Notes: generated by a model from the sequence alone, not told the origin. DNA of 64,000 nucleotides from Kosakonia cowanii JCM 10956 = DSM 18146 (GCF_001975225.1 NZ_CP019447.1:1-64000); one strand, 5' to 3'. Counted from the first letter of the stretch, positions 1-13,708 are shown. A program made the numbers and translations.

Positions 1-41
1 CTTTATCAGGGGTGCGCTCTAACCACCTGAGCTACAAGCCT
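1..41 (-). tRNA. ileT: tRNA-Ile (GAU), partial, 5' part only
   Basis: On the minus strand from position 41 the sequence reads as the 5' half of the 16S-23S spacer tRNA-Ile: acceptor strand AGGCTTG, D-arm, and an anticodon loop containing GAT. The gene runs off the left edge of the window. The base just after the anticodon loop (position 2) gives A instead of the usual G, so a stem pair appears mismatched. This may be an edge error. Placement downstream of 16S is the rrnA/rrnD type of spacer. Confidence 0.85.
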
Positions 42-113
42 GCAGAGATTTCACTGCTCGTTATTTTTCATCAGACAATCTGTGTGGACACTGCAGGGAA
101 AGGTTCTTTAAGG

Positions 114-1655
<1,542 letters not shown>

Positions 1656-1780
1656 AAAGTTTGATGCTCATCGAATTAAACCGTAATGAATTACGTGTTC
1701 ACCCGTGAGACTTGGTATTCATTTATCGTCCGAGGACGTTAAGAATCCATGTCACCTGAGTGCCCACACAGATTGTCTGA

Positions 1781-1797
1781 TAAATTGTTAAAGAGCA
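1781..1797 (-). promoter_or_regulatory. rrn leader boxA antitermination element
   Basis: Read on the minus strand the site is TGCTCTTTAACAATTTA, the canonical rrn leader boxA bound by NusB-NusE(S10) during rRNA antitermination. It lies between the P2 promoter and the RNase III stalk, as expected. Confidence 0.9.
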
Positions 1798-1833
1798 GTG
1801 CCGCTTCGCTTTTCGCAGCGGCGCGGGGTGTGC

Positions 1834-1861
1834 ATATTACGCTTTCCCGCTGTGAAGTCAA
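1834..1861 (-). promoter_or_regulatory. rrnA P2 promoter
   Basis: The minus strand has -35 TTGACT (1856-1861) and -10 TAATAT (1834-1839) separated by 16 bp, followed by a GC-rich region and then boxA. Sequence and position match the P2 promoters of enterobacterial rrn operons. Confidence 0.85.
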
Positions 1862-1931
1862 CTGATTATTTTCAGAATTCTTCACCTGACAGGCCGGTGT
1901 GTTTGCCGTTGTGCCGTGTCAGTGGAGGCGC

Positions 1932-1959
1932 ATTATAGGGAGTTAATTCCTGCTGACAA
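1932..1959 (-). promoter_or_regulatory. rrnA P1 promoter
   Basis: The minus strand has -35 TTGTCA (1954-1959) and a consensus -10 TATAAT (1932-1937) with 16 bp spacing. Just upstream (about 1963-1982) is an A/T-rich tract resembling an UP element. The 356-bp gene-free stretch 1656-2011 is filled by P1, P2, boxA and the processing stalk. Confidence 0.88.
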
Positions 1960-2011
1960 CCCCTAATTTCAAAAAAGTTTTCGTTCGCTTATTTTTCGGT
2001 CGCAATGCCCA

Positions 2012-2554
2012 TTAAACGGGCGTTTTGCTTTTTAACTGAGCGATTTCGCGAGCGAAATGTGCCACTTGCTGCCAGTCGGTATAGACCACTTCCTGACTGG
2101 TGTTCGTTTCGCCCCCTGTCATCTTCATGATCAACCGAATCATAAAGCGGTCATACCAGCGATAACGCGGATAACGGAGCGCACCGGCAAATACAGCGCA
2201 GTGATCTGGCTTCCAGGGAGACGAGAGAAGAAACTTGCGCGTATAGCTATTCGTCTGCGGCGAACTCTTCTCTGGTTTACGCGCGACCAGGTTGACGGAG
2301 TAGAACGCGCTCGGCAGAGTATTCAGGGTTTGCAGATGCTTTTTAACAAAGCTCTCCAGCGCCGGGTGGAAATGACCGTAGCGAATAGAGGCCCCAATCA
2401 CCACGCGGTCATACTTCGCCCACTCAATCTCCGGCGTGCGGTTCAGGTTCACCACATCGGCGTAAACGCCCAGCTCTTTCAGTTCAGAGGCGAGGTAAGA
2501 GGCAATCTCCCGCGTTTGCCCATCCCGGGTAGAGAAAAGAATCAATGTTTTCAC
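2012..2554 (-). CDS. hemG: Menaquinone-dependent protoporphyrinogen IX dehydrogenase
   Basis: HemG oxidises protoporphyrinogen IX to protoporphyrin IX using menaquinone or ubiquinone, the penultimate heme step, at the inner membrane. The 180-residue product is flavodoxin-like: it starts [13 protein letters not shown] (FMN phosphate loop) and carries [11 protein letters not shown] and the family insert near ARKPEK. The start is GTG at 2554, preceded by GGGAG and giving the E. coli N-terminus. An upstream ATG at 2653 would reach back into trkH and is unlikely. It lies 11 bp after trkH and runs toward rrnA. Confidence 0.95.
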   Translation of the reverse strand: MKTLILFSTRDGQTREIASYLASELKELGVYADVVNLNRTPEIEWAKYDRVVIGASIRYGHFHPALESFVKKHLQTLNTLPSAFYSVNLVARKPEKSSPQTNSYTRKFLLSSPWKPDHCAVFAGALRYPRYRWYDRFMIRLIMKMTGGETNTSQEVVYTDWQQVAHFAREIAQLKSKTPV

Positions 2555-2565
2555 GTAACGCTCCC

Positions 2566-4017
2566 TTATTCGCGCCAGAAAGTGGGGGTAAACAGCACCA
2601 GCAGGGTGAAGACCTCCAGACGACCAAACAGCATGTTGGCGATAAGCACCCATTTTGCCACCGGGTTCATACTGGCGAAGTTGTCGGCCACTACGCCCAG
2701 CCCCGGCCCCAGGTTATTGAGCGTAGCCACAACCGAAGCGAAGGCGGAGAAATCATCCACGCCGGTGGCGATAATCGCCAGCATGCTGACAATAAAGACC
2801 AGCGCATAGGCGGAGAAGAATCCCCATACCGCTTCAAGAATACGTTCCGGCAGCGCGCGCTGGCCGAGCTTAATGCTGTAAACCGCATTAGGGTGCACCA
2901 GACGCTTCAGCTCGCGGTTCCCCTGCTTAAAGAGCAGCAAGATGCGGATCACTTTCAGGCCACCGCCCGTTGAACCGGCACAACCCCCGATAAACGCCGA
3001 GCATAACAACAGCACCGGCAGGAACAGCGGCCAGCGGGCAATGCTGTCGGTGGTAAAGCCAGCCGTGGTCGCCATGGAGACCACCTGGAAGAAAGCCTGG
3101 TTCACCGTGGTCAGCGCTGAGGTGTAGACATCATGGAACCAGAGCACCACGGTACAGATGACCACCAGCGTCAGTTGCACGCCGATAAACATGCGAAACT
3201 CCGGATCGCGCCAGTACACTTTCAGGCTGCGCCCGCTCAGCAGCGAGAAGTGCAAACCGTAGTTACAGCCGGAGATAAGTAAGAAGATAGCAATAATGGT
3301 GTTAATCGTCGGGCTGTCGAAATAGCCGATACTGGCATCGTGCGTCGAGAAGCCGCCGATAGCGATAGTGGCGAAGCTGTGCCCGATAGCGTCAAACGCT
3401 GGCATGCCGGCAAACCACAGCGCCAGCGCGCAGGCCACCGTCAGTAACACATAGATAAGCCACAACGTCTTCGCCGTTTCCGCAATACGCGGGCGCATCT
3501 TATTGTCTTTCAGCGGCCCCGGCATCTCGGCGCGATAGAGCTGCATACCGCCGACGCCAAGAATAGGCAGAATGGCGACGGCCAGCACAATGATCCCCAT
3601 CCCGCCGAACCACTGCAGCATCTGGCGATAAAAGAGAATCGCGTGCGGCAGCGAATCAAGCCCCACCAGCGTGGTGGCACCCGTGGTTGTCAAACCAGAG
3701 AAGGATTCAAAAAAGGCGTCTGTTACCGTCAGGTTCGGGCTTTCCGAGAATATAAAGGGCAGCGCACCGACGCTGCCCAGTACGGTCCAGAAGAGCACCA
3801 CTATCAGAAACCCTTCGCGGGATTTCAGCTCCCCTTTCTCACGGCGGTTCGGCCACCACAAGATGGAGCCAATCACCAGCGCGGCGAGAAAGGTCTGGGT
3901 AAACGCGCGCCCCGCGCCGTCACGGTAAATAAGGGCTACCAGTCCAGGTAAGATCATCGTTCCGGAAAAGAGGATGACCAGCAGTCCAACGATTCGGGTT
4001 ATGGCGCGAAAATGCAT
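2566..4017 (-). CDS. trkH: Trk potassium uptake system membrane protein
   Basis: TrkH is the K+-translocating subunit of the low-affinity Trk system and works with the cytoplasmic NAD-binding protein TrkA. The 483-residue protein has the same length as E. coli TrkH and alternates hydrophobic segments with four pore-loop repeats, visible as glycine-containing filters such as [22 protein letters not shown] and [10 protein letters not shown]. It is the upstream neighbour of hemG on the same strand and follows yigZ by 40 bp, so yigZ-trkH-hemG may be cotranscribed. Confidence 0.96.
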   Translation of the reverse strand: MHFRAITRIVGLLVILFSGTMILPGLVALIYRDGAGRAFTQTFLAALVIGSILWWPNRREKGELKSREGFLIVVLFWTVLGSVGALPFIFSESPNLTVTDAFFESFSGLTTTGATTLVGLDSLPHAILFYRQMLQWFGGMGIIVLAVAILPILGVGGMQLYRAEMPGPLKDNKMRPRIAETAKTLWLIYVLLTVACALALWFAGMPAFDAIGHSFATIAIGGFSTHDASIGYFDSPTINTIIAIFLLISGCNYGLHFSLLSGRSLKVYWRDPEFRMFIGVQLTLVVICTVVLWFHDVYTSALTTVNQAFFQVVSMATTAGFTTDSIARWPLFLPVLLLCSAFIGGCAGSTGGGLKVIRILLLFKQGNRELKRLVHPNAVYSIKLGQRALPERILEAVWGFFSAYALVFIVSMLAIIATGVDDFSAFASVVATLNNLGPGLGVVADNFASMNPVAKWVLIANMLFGRLEVFTLLVLFTPTFWRE

Positions 4018-4057
4018 CTCTGCCGCTTCCTATGGTGTTCAGAAAATCAGGTGGCGA

Positions 4058-4672
4058 TTATTCTTCAGTTTTTAACAATTGCAATGCGCCACGGCTAAAA
4101 TCAGCCAGCTTTGCCGAAAAAGCGTCCAGATGACTCTGCGGAAGCGCCACACGTAGCTGCACCGCCGCCTGATAGTCGCTGGAGATAATTTTGCCGTCGA
4201 ACTGCCCGAGCAGCCCTTCGATTCCCGCAAGCTGTGCATAATCGCAACACAAAGTATATTCGGTTAACGGCATTTTGCGGGTGGTGGTGAGCTGCGTGAG
4301 CGCCTGCTGCACGCCGCCGCCATACGCCTTCACCAGCCCGCCGGTGCCCAACAGCACGCCGCCATAGTAACGCACCACTACCGCGGTAATTTCCCCGACG
4401 CCGCTGCCCATCAGCTGCGCGAGGATCGGCTTGCCCGCCGTCCCTGCCGGCTCGCCATCGTCAGAAAAGCCTAACTGCTGTGAATCATCCGGCGCACCAG
4501 CAACCCACGCCACGCAGTGGTGGCGGGCAGTCGGGTGTTCAGCGCGCACAGACTCGACAAACGCCTTTGCCGCCTCGACGCCATCCGTGTGCGCCAGCAG
4601 GGTAATAAAGCGGCTCTTTTTGATCTCCTCGCTAAAGGTGACCGGCGCCGCCGGAATAGGCCAGCTCTCCAT
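4058..4672 (-). CDS. yigZ: IMPACT family protein YigZ
   Basis: This is a member of the YigZ/IMPACT (UPF0029) family, linked to translation control in eukaryotes but of unclear role in bacteria. The 204-residue protein shows the family signatures HHCVAWVAG and DDGEPAGTAGKPIL in the N-terminal domain and a smaller C-terminal domain resembling an EF-G-like fold. The start codon overlaps the stop of pepQ by one base (TAATG), indicating translational coupling with pepQ. Confidence 0.93.
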   Translation of the reverse strand: MESWPIPAAPVTFSEEIKKSRFITLLAHTDGVEAAKAFVESVRAEHPTARHHCVAWVAGAPDDSQQLGFSDDGEPAGTAGKPILAQLMGSGVGEITAVVVRYYGGVLLGTGGLVKAYGGGVQQALTQLTTTRKMPLTEYTLCCDYAQLAGIEGLLGQFDGKIISSDYQAAVQLRVALPQSHLDAFSAKLADFSRGALQLLKTEE

Positions 4673-6003
4673 TAGGCCAGCTTCAGATCCCGCGTCATGT
4701 TCTCGGTACCATTCTCATGGATGACGACGTTATCTTCGATACGGATGCCGCCAAACGGCTTCAGCGCCTCAATTTTCTGCCAGTTGAAGTGCTTGCCGAG
4801 CGGGCCATCGCGCCACGGCGCCAGCAGCGACTCAATAAAGTAGATCCCCGGCTCAATGGTGACGACCATACGCGGCTGCATCACACGGGTGCAGCGCAGG
4901 TAAGGATATTTCGACGGCGCGGCCAGATGGGTACCGGTGTCATCCTGCATAAAGCCACCGACATCATGCACCTGCAAACCGAGCGGGTGACCGAGGCCAT
5001 GCGGCATAAACGGCCCGGTAATGTTCTGCTCAACCATCGCCTCTTCGCTGATATCGGTGACAATCTGGTGGCGACGCAGCAGTTTCGCGATGCGCTGATG
5101 GAACTGAACATGGTAGTCAACGTAGTTAACGCCCGCTTTCAGTGTGGCGATCAGCGCGAGCTGCTCTTCATTCACATCTTTTATAAGCTGCGCAAAGTCG
5201 GTGTCGCTGTTCGCCGCCCAGGTACGCGTTAAATCGGCGGCATAACCGTTATATTCCGCACCAGCATCAAGCAGGAAACTGCGCATCTCGGCGGGCGCAC
5301 GGTGATCGAGTTTGGTGTAGTGCAGCACTGCGGCATGTTCATTAAGCGCCACGATATTGCCGTACGGCACATCGGTATCGCGATGCCCGGTGGCGGTCAG
5401 GTAGGCCAGGTTGATGTCGAACTCGCTCATCCCGGACTGGAACGCTTCATGCGCCGCACGATGACCGATCACCGCGGTCTTCTGCGCTTCGCGCATACAG
5501 GCCAGCTCGTAATCCGTTTTATAGGCGCGGTAGTAGTGCAAGTAATCAATCACCGCTTTCGGGTTGATATTGCTGGCGGCGATATCGAGCTTCAGCGCGC
5601 GCTCAGGCACCGGGCCTATATAGGCGATATTGCCGCGCGCGGCAGGCAGCTGGCCGCCGATACCATCGGCTTTCGGCAGGGCAATCACCTCAATCTCTTC
5701 GGTCCAGAATGAGGTCGGCAGCGGCTCAACGTTATGCCAGTAATCGACCGGCAGATAGAACCACAGCTTCGGCTTGTTCACGCCATCCACCAGCAGCCAG
5801 CAGTCCGGCACCTGAGTTACCGGCACCCAGGCTTTGAATTGCGGGTTCACTTTAAAGGGATAGGGATGGTCATCAAGAAAGACGTTAAACAGTTCACCAG
5901 AGTGAATCAGTAACGCATCAAGATTACTGCGCGCCAGCACGTCACGCGCGCGTTCTTGTAGGGTAACAATATGATTTTTATACAGCGCTGCCAGCGAATC
6001 CAT
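4672..6003 (-). CDS. pepQ: Xaa-Pro dipeptidase (prolidase)
   Basis: PepQ is a cytoplasmic metallopeptidase of the M24B family that cleaves dipeptides with C-terminal proline and some organophosphate triesters. The 443-residue length equals the E. coli enzyme. The C-terminal pita-bread domain shows [19 protein letters not shown] (metal-binding aspartates), [10 protein letters not shown] (metal-binding His), VTIEPGIYF and IRIEDN (glutamates). It is divergent from fadB with a 189-bp shared control region and is coupled to yigZ downstream. Confidence 0.96.
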   Translation of the reverse strand: MDSLAALYKNHIVTLQERARDVLARSNLDALLIHSGELFNVFLDDHPYPFKVNPQFKAWVPVTQVPDCWLLVDGVNKPKLWFYLPVDYWHNVEPLPTSFWTEEIEVIALPKADGIGGQLPAARGNIAYIGPVPERALKLDIAASNINPKAVIDYLHYYRAYKTDYELACMREAQKTAVIGHRAAHEAFQSGMSEFDINLAYLTATGHRDTDVPYGNIVALNEHAAVLHYTKLDHRAPAEMRSFLLDAGAEYNGYAADLTRTWAANSDTDFAQLIKDVNEEQLALIATLKAGVNYVDYHVQFHQRIAKLLRRHQIVTDISEEAMVEQNITGPFMPHGLGHPLGLQVHDVGGFMQDDTGTHLAAPSKYPYLRCTRVMQPRMVVTIEPGIYFIESLLAPWRDGPLGKHFNWQKIEALKPFGGIRIEDNVVIHENGTENMTRDLKLA

Positions 6004-6151
6004 CGTCTTTCCTTTTGTTAATCAAGACCACAAGTTGTCGCATCTTAGCACACCTCCTTTTATGTGAGTGATTTCCGCCGAGCGTGATCGACGCTGCATT
6101 TTTTTAATGACTCATTTGCAATTTATTAACATAAAAACCACACTCCGCTTC

Positions 6152-6168
6152 ATCTGGTACGACCAGAT
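6152..6168 (+). promoter_or_regulatory. FadR operator of fadBA
   Basis: The 17-bp palindrome ATCTGGTACGACCAGAT matches the known FadR operator upstream of E. coli fadB. FadR represses beta-oxidation genes and is released by long-chain acyl-CoA. The site lies 24 bp before the fadB start, where it would overlap the promoter or early transcript. Confidence 0.93.
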
Positions 6169-6192
6169 CACTGCTGAATTCTGGAGACTGAC

Positions 6193-8382
6193 ATGCTCTA
6201 CAAAGGCAATAACCTGTACCTCAACTGGCTGGAAGATGGCATTGCCGAACTGGTGTTCGATGCGCCCGGCTCAGTGAATAAGCTCGATACCGCCACCGTC
6301 GCCAGCCTCGGCGAAGCGCTGGACGTGCTGGAGAAGCAAACAGATTTAAAAGGGCTGCTGTTGCGCTCGGAGAAAGCGGCCTTTATCGTCGGTGCCGACA
6401 TTACCGAGTTCCTCTCCCTCTTCCAGGTTCCTCAGGAGCAGCTGAGCCAGTGGCTGCATTTCGCCAACAGCGTCTTTAACCGCCTGGAAGATCTGCCGGT
6501 GCCGACCCTCTCTGCGGTCAACGGGTACGCCCTCGGCGGCGGCTGCGAATGTGTGCTGGCAACCGACTACCGCCTGGCGACACCGGATCTGCGCATCGGC
6601 CTGCCGGAAACCAAACTCGGTATTATGCCGGGCTTTGGCGGCTCGGTGCGTCTGCCGCGCCTGCTGGGTGCCGATAGCGCGCTGGAAATTATCGCCGCCG
6701 GGAAAGATGTCGATGCTGAACAGGCACTGAAAATTGGCCTTGTCGATGGCATCGTCAAACCAGAGAAGCTCCGTGAAGGCGCTGTCGCCATTCTGCGCCA
6801 GGCGATTAATGGCGATCTCGACTGGAAAGCGAAGCGTCAGCCGAAGCTTGAGCCGTTGAAGCTCAGCAAAATCGAAGCCTCGATGAGTTTCACCATCGCC
6901 AAAGGCATGGTGATGCAGACCGCCGGAAAACACTACCCTGCGCCGATCACCGCGGTGAAAACCATTGAAGCGGCGGCGAAGCTGGGGCGTGACGAGGCGT
7001 TAAAGCTGGAGAACCAGAGTTTTGTCCCACTGGCGCACAGTAAAGAAGCGCGCGCGCTGGTTGGCATCTTCCTTAACGATCAATTCGTCAAAGGTAAAGC
7101 GAAGAAGCTCACCGCCGATGTCGAGACGCCAAAACAGGCGGCCGTGCTGGGCGCGGGCATTATGGGCGGCGGCATTGCCTACCAGTCAGCCTGGAAAGGC
7201 GTGCCGGTATTGATGAAGGATATTAATGAGAAGTCGCTCAGCCTCGGCATTAATGAAGCAGGCAAGCTGCTGAATAAACAGCTTGAGCGCGGCAAAATCG
7301 ACGGACTCAAGCTGGCGAAGGTGATCGCCACCATCCAGCCAACGCTGGAGTACGCCGGGTTCGAACGCGTGGATGTGGTTGTCGAAGCGGTCGTAGAAAA
7401 CCCGAAAGTGAAAAAAGCGGTGCTGGCGGAAACAGAAGAGAAAGTTCGCCCGGATACCGTGCTGGCCTCTAATACTTCCACCATTCCTATCAGCGAGCTG
7501 GCAAGCGTGCTGAAACGCCCGGAGAACTTCTGCGGCATGCACTTCTTTAACCCGGTGCACCGCATGCCGCTGGTTGAAGTGATCCGCGGCGAGAAAACCT
7601 CCGATCAGACCATCGCCAAAGTGGTGGCCTGGGCGAGCAAGATGGGTAAAACGCCGATTGTGGTCAACGACTGTCCCGGCTTCTTCGTCAACCGCGTGCT
7701 GTTCCCCTACTTTGCTGGTTTCAGCCAGCTGCTGCGCGATGGCGCGGACTTCCGCAAAATCGACAAAGTGATGGAGAAACAGTTCGGCTGGCCGATGGGC
7801 CCGGCTTACCTGCTCGACGTGGTCGGTATTGATACCGCGCATCATGCACAGGCGGTAATGGCTGCCGGTTTCCCGCAGCGTATGCAGAAAGATTATCGCG
7901 ACGCCATCGACGCGCTGTTTGAGGCGAACCGCTTTGGGCAGAAGAATGGCCTCGGTTTCTGGCGCTATAAAGAGGACAGCAAAGGCAAACCGAAGAAAGA
8001 GGAAGATAGCGCGGTTGAAAGCCTGCTGAGCGATGTGCGCCAGGGCAGCCATGAGTTCTCCGATCAGGAGATCATCGCCCGCATGATGATCCCGATGGTC
8101 AATGAAGTGGTGCGTTGCCTTGAGGAGGGCATTATCGCCAGCCCAGCCGAAGCGGATATGGCGCTGGTGTATGGACTCGGCTTCCCTCCGTTCCACGGCG
8201 GCGCTTTCCGCTGGCTCGATACGCTTGGCAGCGCGAAGTATCTCGATATGGCGCAAGCGTATCAGCACCTTGGGCCGCTGTATGACGTCCCGGCCGGGTT
8301 ACGTGAAAAGGCCCGCCACAACGATCCTTACTATCCCGCGGTTGAACCTGCGCGCCCGGTTGGCGCTTTGAAAACGGCTTAA
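6193..8382 (+). CDS. fadB: Fatty acid oxidation complex alpha subunit
   Basis: FadB carries enoyl-CoA hydratase, 3-hydroxyacyl-CoA dehydrogenase, cis-trans enoyl-CoA isomerase and 3-hydroxyacyl-CoA epimerase activities. The 729-residue length equals E. coli. The N-terminal crotonase domain has the catalytic glutamates E119 ([10 protein letters not shown]) and E139 (GLPETKLG). The dehydrogenase domain begins near residue 310 with the NAD-binding GAGIMGGG, and FFNPVHRM holds the catalytic histidine. The start is preceded by CTGGAGACTGAC. It is followed by fadA 9 bp later and controlled by the FadR operator upstream. Confidence 0.98.
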   Translation: MLYKGNNLYLNWLEDGIAELVFDAPGSVNKLDTATVASLGEALDVLEKQTDLKGLLLRSEKAAFIVGADITEFLSLFQVPQEQLSQWLHFANSVFNRLEDLPVPTLSAVNGYALGGGCECVLATDYRLATPDLRIGLPETKLGIMPGFGGSVRLPRLLGADSALEIIAAGKDVDAEQALKIGLVDGIVKPEKLREGAVAILRQAINGDLDWKAKRQPKLEPLKLSKIEASMSFTIAKGMVMQTAGKHYPAPITAVKTIEAAAKLGRDEALKLENQSFVPLAHSKEARALVGIFLNDQFVKGKAKKLTADVETPKQAAVLGAGIMGGGIAYQSAWKGVPVLMKDINEKSLSLGINEAGKLLNKQLERGKIDGLKLAKVIATIQPTLEYAGFERVDVVVEAVVENPKVKKAVLAETEEKVRPDTVLASNTSTIPISELASVLKRPENFCGMHFFNPVHRMPLVEVIRGEKTSDQTIAKVVAWASKMGKTPIVVNDCPGFFVNRVLFPYFAGFSQLLRDGADFRKIDKVMEKQFGWPMGPAYLLDVVGIDTAHHAQAVMAAGFPQRMQKDYRDAIDALFEANRFGQKNGLGFWRYKEDSKGKPKKEEDSAVESLLSDVRQGSHEFSDQEIIARMMIPMVNEVVRCLEEGIIASPAEADMALVYGLGFPPFHGGAFRWLDTLGSAKYLDMAQAYQHLGPLYDVPAGLREKARHNDPYYPAVEPARPVGALKTA

Positions 8383-9555
<1,173 letters not shown>

Positions 9556-9570
9556 CGCATCACCTATGCC

Positions 9571-9897
9571 GGGGGCGCTGCGCTTGCCCGGCCTACAAGC
9601 ACGCACCCGTAGGCTGGATAAGGCGCTTGCGCCGCCATCCGGCACGGAACGACGGGGGCGCTGCGCTTGCCCGGCCTACAAAACACGCACCCGTAGGCCG
9701 GATAAGGCACTTGTGCCGCCATCCGGCACGGATCGCCGGGGGCGCTGCGCTTGCCCGGCCTACAAGCACACGCCCGTAGGCCGGATAAGGCGCTTGCGCC
9801 ACCATCCGGCACGGAACGCCGGGGGCGCTGCGCTTGCCCGGCCTACAAAACACACGCCCGTAGGCCGGATAAGGCGCTTGCGCCGCCATCCGGCATG
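9571..9897. repeat. BIME array of four tandem REP-pair units
   Basis: Four near-identical units begin at 9571, 9654, 9738 and 9821, giving a period of 83-84 bp. Each joins a GGGGGCGCTGCGCTTGCCC / GGCCTACAA half to an inverted REP half containing GTAGGCCGGATAAGGCG and GCCATCCGGCA. They sit between fadA and its terminator. Such elements can bind DNA gyrase or IHF and stabilise upstream mRNA. Small substitutions (such as AGGCTGG in unit 1 and GCACTTGTGCC in unit 2) distinguish the copies. Confidence 0.9.
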
Positions 9898-9932
9898 TAG
9901 GCTGAAAGAGAGAAAATTTAGTTGCCGTTTTT

Positions 9933-9957
9933 ACCGCCTGTCAGGGGCGGTTTTTTT
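9933..9957 (+). terminator. Rho-independent terminator of fadBA
   Basis: The stem ACCGCC/GGCGGT with a 7-nt loop is followed by T7 on the plus strand. The opposite strand has no comparable T run, so it serves fadBA and not fre. Confidence 0.85.
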
Positions 9958-10013
9958 ATGGCGTAATACGAAAGGCGCCCAATGCCGCTATGGCGGCAAG
10001 GGCAAAGATAAAA

Positions 10014-10715
10014 TCAGATGAACGCGAACGCGTCGCCAAACAACCGATCCTCACGCGCGCCGCGCTCGTTGCAGAAGAGATCGCGGGCAATTTTTGCCAT
10101 CTCGAAGCGGCCAGCAATGTAGATATCGTGCCCGGAGAGGGAGCCGAAATCCTGCAGTACGGCGGCGAGTACGGTGCCTGAACGGCCGCGCCACTCTTCA
10201 TCCGGCTGCTCTACTACTGGCACTACATTCAGATTCGGGTGTGTAACCGACAGCGCTTCCAGCTCGGAGAGATCGTAGAGGTGCTTCGCTTCACGGCCGC
10301 CCCAGTAAATGGTGATATCACGGTCCGGCGTTTTCGCCAGTGAGGTGAGCAGAATAGAGCGCACATAGGAGAAACCTGTCCCACCGGCAATCAGCACCAT
10401 CGGGCGCTCTTCATCGTCGCGCAGCCAGGCATCGCCGTGGGGAATGTCGATGACGATTGCGCGCTCTTTCAGAATGCGATCCATCACCGCCATTGCGTAA
10501 AGGTTCAACTCGGAAGCACCGATATGCAGTTCGATATAGTCGTGCTGATCGGGGGTCGACGCCATGGAGAAGGGGCGCTTGTCGCGCTCATCCATCACCA
10601 CCATCAAGTACTGGCCTGCACGAAATGAAAATGCCGCTTCCGGCACTAAACGGACGCGATACACGGTATCAGTGATGGCATCTACCGAGGTCACTTTACA
10701 GCTTAAGGTTGTCAT
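10014..10715 (-). CDS. fre: NAD(P)H-flavin reductase
   Basis: Fre reduces free FMN, FAD and riboflavin with NAD(P)H and supplies reduced flavin for processes such as ribonucleotide reductase activation and ferric iron reduction. The 233-residue protein matches the E. coli length. It has the flavin-binding RPFSMAS motif near residue 47, the NAD(P)-binding [11 protein letters not shown] segment and a C-terminal motif ending in AFI. It lies 18 bp after ubiD on the same strand and is probably cotranscribed with it. Confidence 0.96.
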   Translation of the reverse strand: MTTLSCKVTSVDAITDTVYRVRLVPEAAFSFRAGQYLMVVMDERDKRPFSMASTPDQHDYIELHIGASELNLYAMAVMDRILKERAIVIDIPHGDAWLRDDEERPMVLIAGGTGFSYVRSILLTSLAKTPDRDITIYWGGREAKHLYDLSELEALSVTHPNLNVVPVVEQPDEEWRGRSGTVLAAVLQDFGSLSGHDIYIAGRFEMAKIARDLFCNERGAREDRLFGDAFAFI

Positions 10716-10733
10716 GCGCTCTCTCTGTCGGGT

Positions 10734-12212
10734 CTATTTTTCGGCGTTCATTATGGCCAGTTCATCCCAGATGGCGTCGATTCGCGCCGTCACCTCGGGA
10801 TCCTTTTTGATGGGGCGACCCCACTCACGGTCGGTTTCGCCGGGCCATTTATTGGTGGCATCCAGTCCCATTTTTGAACCAAGCCCGGAAACCGGCGAGG
10901 CAAAATCCAGATAATCGATCGGCGTATTCTCCACCAGCACAGTATCCCGTGCAGGGTCCATGCGGGTGGTGATCGCCCAGATCACATCGTTCCAGTCGCG
11001 GGCGTTAACATCGTCATCGCACACGATCACAAATTTGGTGTACATAAACTGGCGCAGGAAAGACCAGACGCCCATCATCACGCGCTTGGCGTGCCCGGCA
11101 TACTGCTTCTTGATGGTCACTACCGCCAGGCGATAGGAACACCCTTCCGGCGGAAGATAGAAGTCGACAATTTCCGGGAACTGCTTTTGCAGGATCGGCA
11201 CAAACACTTCATTCAGCGCCACGCCCAGCACCGCGGGTTCATCCGGCGGACGTCCGGTGTAGGTAGAGTGATAGATCGCATCTTCACGCTGGGTGATGTG
11301 CGTAACCGTAAACACCGGGAAATTATCGATTTCATTATAGTAGCCGGTGTGATCGCCATACGGCCCTTCCGGTGCCATCTCACCCGCTTCAATATAGCCT
11401 TCCAGCACGATCTCCGCGCTGGCGGGCACTTCCAGATCGTTTGATATGCACTTCACGACTTCGGTTTTATTGCCGCGCAGCAGCCCGGCAAAGGCATATT
11501 CAGAGAGGGTATCCGGCACCGGCGTCACGGCGCCAAGAATGGTGGCCGGATCGGCACCCAGCGCCACGGCGACCGGGAAACGCTCGCCCGGGCGGGCATT
11601 TTGCCACTCCTGAAAATCGAGAGCGCCGCCGCGGTGCGAGAGCCAGCGCATAATCAGCTTATTTTTGCCGATCAGCTGCTGGCGGTAGATCCCCAGGTTC
11701 TGGCGCTCTTTGTGCGGCCCGCGGGTGACGGTCAGACCCCAGGTGATCAGCGGTGCGGCATCTTCCGGCCAGCACTGCATAATCGGGATGGTGTGCAGAT
11801 CGACCGCATCGCCCTGCACCACCTTTTGCTGGCACGGCGCACCGCGCAGGCGTTTGGTCGGCATGTTCAGCACTTGCTTGAACTGCGGCAGCTTATCGAA
11901 GAGATCGCGAAACCCTTTTGGCGGCTCCGGCTCTTTGAGAAACGCCAGCAGTTTGCCGACATCGCGCAGCGCGCTGACATCATCCTGCCCCATACCCAAT
12001 GCGACACGACGCGGCGTGCCGAAGAGGTTGCACAACACCGGCATCGCGTAGCCTTTCGGATTTTCAAACAACAACGCCGGACCGCCCGCACGCAGCGTGC
12101 GATCGGCGATTTCCGTCATTTCGAGATAGGGATCAACCGGAAGCGCGATGCGTTTCAGCTCGCCCTGTTGCTCAAGTAGTGTCAGAAAGTCGCGAAGATC
12201 GGTGTATTTCAT
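10734..12212 (-). CDS. ubiD: 4-hydroxy-3-polyprenylbenzoate decarboxylase
   Basis: UbiD decarboxylates 3-octaprenyl-4-hydroxybenzoate in ubiquinone synthesis, using the prenylated FMN cofactor made by UbiX. The 492-residue protein has the family segments around [17 protein letters not shown] and a probable catalytic acidic region at [12 protein letters not shown]. It starts with [14 protein letters not shown] as in E. coli. It is the first gene of ubiD-fre and is divergent from rfaH, with 178 bp between the starts. Confidence 0.97.
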   Translation of the reverse strand: MKYTDLRDFLTLLEQQGELKRIALPVDPYLEMTEIADRTLRAGGPALLFENPKGYAMPVLCNLFGTPRRVALGMGQDDVSALRDVGKLLAFLKEPEPPKGFRDLFDKLPQFKQVLNMPTKRLRGAPCQQKVVQGDAVDLHTIPIMQCWPEDAAPLITWGLTVTRGPHKERQNLGIYRQQLIGKNKLIMRWLSHRGGALDFQEWQNARPGERFPVAVALGADPATILGAVTPVPDTLSEYAFAGLLRGNKTEVVKCISNDLEVPASAEIVLEGYIEAGEMAPEGPYGDHTGYYNEIDNFPVFTVTHITQREDAIYHSTYTGRPPDEPAVLGVALNEVFVPILQKQFPEIVDFYLPPEGCSYRLAVVTIKKQYAGHAKRVMMGVWSFLRQFMYTKFVIVCDDDVNARDWNDVIWAITTRMDPARDTVLVENTPIDYLDFASPVSGLGSKMGLDATNKWPGETDREWGRPIKKDPEVTARIDAIWDELAIMNAEK

Positions 12213-12390
12213 GGGGTTATGATTGCCTCCAGATAAGCGCTTTATTATACGGTGTTCGTCTTAAGGTTGCTGTATTTTTGTTAAATAGGCGTGAAATACA
12301 ACGGCATTGCTCAGTCAGCGTTATAATCACCTTAGCCATCATGCGGTGGTTTTGATATTCTTGCGGCCGAACTTACGGAAAAGAGTCATT

Positions 12391-12879
12391 ATGCAATCCT
12401 GGTATCTACTCTACTGCAAACGAGGCCAACTTCAGCGCGCCCAGGAACACCTGGAACGCCAGTCAGTCTCCTGTCTGACGCCGATGATTGCGCTGGAAAA
12501 GATTGTCCGCGGCAAGCGGACAACGGTGAAAGAGCCTCTCTTTCCAAACTACCTGTTTGTGGAATTCGATCCAGAGGTCATACACACCACGACCATCAAC
12601 GCGACGCGCGGTGTCAGCCACTTCGTACGTTTTGGCATGCATCCGGCGAGCGTTCCGCACGCGGTGATCCAGCAGCTTGAAGCGTATCAGCCGGAAGGGA
12701 TTACCGACCCGGAAACCCCTTACCCTGGCGACAGCGTTGTGATTACGGAAGGCGCGCTGGAAGGGTTGCAGGCTATCTTCAAAGAGCCGGATGGCGAAGC
12801 GCGTTCCATGCTGCTGCTGCATCTTCTTAATAAGCAAGTTTTGCAGAGTGTCAAAAACACCGATTTCCGCAAAGCCTGA
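12391..12879 (+). CDS. rfaH: Transcription antitermination protein RfaH
   Basis: RfaH is a NusG paralogue recruited to RNA polymerase at ops elements. It promotes elongation through LPS, capsule and other surface operons. The 162-residue product starts [18 protein letters not shown], the NGN domain. Its C-terminal KOW domain refolds from alpha-helix to beta-barrel in the characterised protein. I chose ATG at 12391 because it gives the family N-terminus; an in-frame start at 12307 only adds leader sequence. It is convergent with tatD, 4 bp apart. Confidence 0.97.
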   Translation: MQSWYLLYCKRGQLQRAQEHLERQSVSCLTPMIALEKIVRGKRTTVKEPLFPNYLFVEFDPEVIHTTTINATRGVSHFVRFGMHPASVPHAVIQQLEAYQPEGITDPETPYPGDSVVITEGALEGLQAIFKEPDGEARSMLLLHLLNKQVLQSVKNTDFRKA

Positions 12880-12883
12880 CCGC

Positions 12884-13678
12884 TTAAAACGCAATACCGA
12901 ATAGCCGCTTCACGTTCTCATCCGTCGCAGTACTCAGCGCCTGCGGCGTTTCACCGCGCAGTTCGGCGACCGTGCTCAGAATATGCTCCAGCAAAGCAGG
13001 CTCGTTACGGCGGGAAGCGGGCTTCGGTTTAAGATCGCGCGGCAGCAGCCAGGGCGCATCGGTCTCAATCATCAGCCGATCGGCAGGAATCATTGGCACC
13101 ACTTCGCGCAGCTCCAGCCCGCGTCGCTCATCGCACACCCAACCGGTAATTCCGAGACAGAGACCCCGCGCAATGCACTCCTGCGCCTCTTGCGCCGAAC
13201 CGGTAAAACAGTGCAGTACCGCACCGGAGAGCTTATCGAGCCAGGGATCCAGCAGAGTGAGAAAACGCTGATGGGCATCGCGACAGTGCAGAAACACCGG
13301 CAGATTAAGCTCGGCGGCCAATTCCAGCTGTGCGCTGAACGCCTGCTCCTGCTCCTGCGGCGTTGAGAAGTTACGATTGAAATCGAGCCCGCACTCGCCG
13401 ATTGCCACCACACCCGGCATCGCCGCCAGAGCACGAATCGCCTGTTCGGTCTCTTCCGTCCAGCTACTGCTGTCATGCGGATGTACGCCAGCGGTCGACC
13501 AGCAGCGCGTGTAGCGCTGCGTCAGCTGCTGCGCCTGCTGGCTCTCATGCAGGTTAGTGCCGGTAATTAACATCCCGGTCACGCCCGCCGCCTGCGCGCG
13601 GGAGACAATATCATCCCGATCACGGTCAAACTGCGAGCTGGTTAAATTTACGCCAATATCAAACATGCTGTTTCCCAT
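12884..13678 (-). CDS. tatD: TatD-family 3'-5' DNA/RNA exonuclease
   Basis: TatD is a metal-dependent TIM-barrel nuclease of the amidohydrolase-like TatD family, acting in DNA repair and RNA turnover. It is not part of the translocase. Visible metal ligands are GVHPHDSS, the GECGLDF glutamate, [14 protein letters not shown] and [14 protein letters not shown] at 13678 gives 264 residues. An in-frame ATG at 13666 ([11 protein letters not shown]) gives 260 and has GGGA upstream, so the start is uncertain by four codons. It is the last gene of tatABCD. Confidence 0.93.
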   Translation of the reverse strand: MGNSMFDIGVNLTSSQFDRDRDDIVSRAQAAGVTGMLITGTNLHESQQAQQLTQRYTRCWSTAGVHPHDSSSWTEETEQAIRALAAMPGVVAIGECGLDFNRNFSTPQEQEQAFSAQLELAAELNLPVFLHCRDAHQRFLTLLDPWLDKLSGAVLHCFTGSAQEAQECIARGLCLGITGWVCDERRGLELREVVPMIPADRLMIETDAPWLLPRDLKPKPASRRNEPALLEHILSTVAELRGETPQALSTATDENVKRLFGIAF

Positions 13679-13708
13679 ACAACAACCGCCCTGGCGGGCG
13701 GCTGATTA

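Noticed and set aside
7186..8268. Long minus-strand open frame (360 codons) opposite fadB
   Set aside because: It lies entirely antisense to the well-supported fadB and encodes a low-complexity His/Arg-rich product with no recognisable motif, typical of GC-rich antisense frames.
9571..9897. CRISPR-like array
   Set aside because: The 83-bp units are themselves nearly identical throughout, with no variable spacers, and the arms are REP sequences.
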